From positions 3,372,501 to 3,436,500 of the forward strand of contig NC_092201.1 in NCBI RefSeq assembly GCF_043641665.1: DNA of 64,000 nt. Direction: 5' to 3'. Under the pieces are notes generated by a model. The model did not search any database. It had not been told where the DNA came from and saw only the letters and a list, made by a program, of their open reading frames with translations. Of this stretch, positions 61,120-64,000 are shown piece after piece. The DNA comes from Enoplosus armatus (lineage: Eukaryota; Chordata; Actinopteri; Centrarchiformes; Enoplosidae). The translations under genes were made by a program, and so were the position numbers. Position 1 is the first letter of the stretch. Every line of letters starts with the position of its first letter.

Positions 61120-62089
61120 TGAACTAATGAACACTGATTTGTGTCAAACTGTGACGTCTTCACTCGGAGACTAACTTTAACCAAATTATTGTTTGTATTG
61201 TACTAAGACTTGAGTTGGTGGACATTAACTGTAGATGATAACAAAGTCAAGTCAGTTTTATTGTATACATTCACTTATCTTTTTTACAGTTCATGTCTGA
61301 TGAGGAATCAGTCTTTATAAGAATCCATGTAGTCACAAAAGATGTTACCTTTAAAAAAAAAAAAAAAAAAAAAATTGGATTTGGTTCGCTTGAATTGTTT
61401 TCTGTGTGAAAAGAAACCAACCCAACAGGAAAAAAGACAAGTTTAGCAGCTGAGTATCTCATTATGAAAGTTTCTCATGAGATAAAAACCTAATTTACCT
61501 AAAAGGTTTCACAGTTGTGAGATAATGTCATGATGGAGACAGTAATTAACTCTCATAATAATGAGCTAATCATTGAGGAAAAAACACATAACTGGTGCAA
61601 ATAGGCTTCCACACAAAGCAAATGTTTATGAATAATATGAAAATGCAAATTGGGCCTTCGTCTTCTTCTGGTTCCATTTAGCATCTCTTGCTGTAAACTC
61701 GGTCATCCAGTGGAGGAAGAACAAGCAAAGAGGCCGTCAGGGTACACAATTATTTATTCCATAAAATAAATGAAATAAATAAAAAAGAAACGCATGGCTT
61801 TGACAATCCTAAAGTCGTGGCGAGGTTGACTCCTGGTGGGAGGTGGGGCTTGTTTTACCCCCCCCCCCCCCCCCAGGTTCTTTAGCACTAAGCTCTTTGT
61901 CACTGTCAGTTATATGTTCATTAATGTCGCTCAAAGCTGTACTGCAGATCATCTGTACACAAAGCTGCAGCCACAAAACAAGGAAACAAACGTTAGACGT
62001 CTGCAGCCAGTTAAGAAGTCAACACCCACAAATCATGTCAGGAGACGTCACACAGCAGCCTGGTGTTTATATTAAAGGGATGAGACGAG

Positions 62090-62400
62090 CTTAAAGGATT
62101 ATAGTTTTCGCCGTCAACAAATCCCATAAAAAGGCCAAAACTGATAAATCTTGCTAACAAGTATTGTTTGTGTATTCAAAGCTTGTTGCTCTGGGTAACA
62201 AGTTCCTTCATCACCATGAACACACAAACTATAGTTTATTTTGACTTAATCCCACACACACCGTCCTGCTGCCCAAAACACTCACTGGAACACCAAATGT
62301 GGATTAATCCGCTGCTGAAAATAGTCCCAAACAACCAGTTAGTTTGGTCTTTTTATGGGTTTTTGTGGACAATAAGAAAAATATAGAATAACACTTCCTT
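62090..62400 (+). repeat. Family C repeat copy downstream of cd9
   Basis: Shares the CACACCGTCCTGCTGCCCAA, CACCAAATGTGGATTAATCC and GCTGAAAATAGTCCCAAACA blocks, with the right part diverged. Confidence 0.7.
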
Positions 62401-62514
62401 TAAGATCTAACGTCCTGTGACCAAACCTGACACCAGAATTTGATTTTGGCAGAGGGTGTGAATGACTGAGGAGGAATCTGTCTCCTTGTTGCAGCCCTAC
62501 TTTGTGATTCATTC

Positions 62515-62700
62515 TTGGCCGTGGTGATTAAACCATTTTTTTTAATGTCAAAAAATTCTCTGGTTCCAGCTTCACAAATGTGAATATTTGCTGGTTTTCT
62601 TTGTCTTCTTTAATAGTAAATTGAACGTCTTTGGGACACTGTGATGAGCATTTTTACACTATTTTCAATCACATTAATTGATACTGAAAATAATTGTTAC
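62515..62700 (-). repeat. Family B repeat fragment
   Basis: Contains TCTCTGGTTCCAGCTTCACA, GTCTTTGGGACACTGTGATG and GAGCATTTTTACACTATTTT. Confidence 0.6.
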
Positions 62701-63784
62701 TTTGCAAAATTTAAAATGACTCAATTTCAGTTTAAAATGTAATTTTATCCAACAGACTTTGGTGCAAAGGTGCATTTGGAAACAAAACAATGTTTTACTT
62801 CCATGTTGAGTCACTAAATCAGCTACATGAGTCTGTAACCACAGTGTTTTTCTAACCTGCAACATCCAAACCAAACTTAATGCGCTGAGCTAAAATACCA
62901 GAGTTCTCATTATTGATGTAAAAACAAACTTAAAGCTACTTTGTGCTACAGATGCTGGAAAAGCCCAGTTCAGATTTGAAAATGGCAGAATTATTAGTGC
63001 AAAACGCTAGATGGCAGACACATCAATGTGATATAGAAACTTGTATAGATCCATGTAAAGATCTGTCGTGCTGTGCAGCTTCAGTGTAAAGCCACATGGA
63101 TTGTTCCCATTCATTTTCATTGGTGCTACAGCTGGCCTGAGTGTGTGTGTGTGTGTGTGTGTTTGTGTGTGGCTTAGACAAAAAAAGTGTAAGTCAACCA
63201 ACGCTTAGTGCAAGAATTGGCAGTCCATCAGTGTAATTCAGCATTTAAATGAGTTTCTAATAAAAAATCCTCTTAGCAAGACTTGATTTGGAAAATTCAT
63301 TAAATCCAAACATGATAATCAGATAAGCTGAAAGAGCAGAAAAGACGCAGTGACAGAAAGAAAAAAAAAACATATAAACAGTTGCATATGTTCGCCACAG
63401 AAGCCTGAAGCTGCTTGTGCTATTGCTGTTAGCTAGTTTGTACTACAGTCTACAGTCCTGAAGGGAAGAGGAGGGTCCATCACCGCCCCCCCCTTCTGCT
63501 TCACTCTGTGTGTTTACATGCTCACAATCTCCATCCTGGTTAAAGGAAAAATCCACCCTGTTAAAATCTCATCAGTTAAAAACACTGATGCGTCCCGCAG
63601 CTACGAATTCAGTTTGAGAGCAGAAAGTGTTCAACAGTGGTCAGTTATGAAGTGTGTCTTGGATTTTTTGGGGGATAAATGAAGGCAACAAATCAGATGG
63701 TGAACAGAGAAGTCACAGAACATCAAAGTGATTTCACACACACAGAGCAAATCTAACGGTGCATTCAGGATCAAATCAAAGTCA

Positions 63785-64000
63785 AATACTGTCAAAAACT
63801 CATTTTCAACACAAATCCTTCATCTCTTTTTTTGTCAGGATTAGTTGCAGAACTGAAACGATTAGTTGATTAATCAATAAGTCAACTATTTTGATAATTA
63901 ATTAATCATTTCAGTCAGTTATCGAGCAGAAACTCAAAATCATTCTCTGGTTCCACCAACTTGAATGTGAGAATTTGCTGCTTTTCTGTTTGATTTTTTT
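63785..64000 (-). repeat. Family B repeat, cut by the right window edge
   Basis: Contains ACGATTAGTTGATTAATCAA, GTCAACTATTTTGATAATTA and TTCTCTGGTTCCACCAACTT, then GAATTTGCTGCTTTTCTGTT at the edge. Confidence 0.65.

Larger units (their letters stand above)
61136..64000. other. Intergenic region downstream of cd9
   Basis: No gene seen to the window edge. It holds an A run of more than 20 (61350-61373), a run of 17 C (61858-61874), a family C repeat (62090-62400), family B repeats (62515-62700 and 63785-64000) and a TG run (63141-63171). Confidence 0.65.

Overview
The window is vertebrate nuclear DNA, almost certainly from a percomorph (spiny-rayed) teleost. The support is split genes with GT-AG introns, very dense CA/TG microsatellites, several interspersed repeat families common in such fish, and coding exons that match vertebrate families by eye. 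I read the genes by joining exons whose splice sites and reading phases agree. No database search was possible.

Layout, left to right. (1) creb3l2, minus strand, 1-20034: an ER-anchored bZIP transcription factor whose bZIP/transmembrane part lies beyond the left edge. Exons 2-6 are in the first 2 kb, and coding exon 1 is 18 kb away at 19936-20034, across a microsatellite-rich intron. (2) ssbp1, minus strand, 23210-27436: mitochondrial single-stranded DNA-binding protein, complete (147 aa), with a noncoding first exon near 28.5 kb and an ETS-type site. (3) An acyl-CoA thioesterase/BAAT-family gene, plus strand, about 29.5-34.0 kb, with ten firm exons and one tentative presequence-like first exon. 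(4) A 14-exon minus-strand gene, 34905-44299 (595 aa), most like the uncharacterised C12orf56 family. It includes a 16-nt microexon and long TG tracts at splice sites. (5) cd9, plus strand, 48684-60517: a CD9-type tetraspanin with two alternative first coding exons.

The ssbp1 and thioesterase genes are head to head. The thioesterase and C12orf56-like genes converge on poly(A) signals only 6 bp apart. The C12orf56-like and cd9 genes are again head to head. The genes do not form a pathway; two (ssbp1 and perhaps the thioesterase) point to mitochondria.

The remaining sequence is introns and intergenic DNA filled with microsatellites and at least five repeat families (called A to E here). I saw no bacterial, CRISPR, rRNA or convincing tRNA features, and no intact transposase or viral gene. 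The most interesting points are the paired first exons of cd9 and the cluster of dinucleotide repeats directly at splice sites in the C12orf56-like gene.
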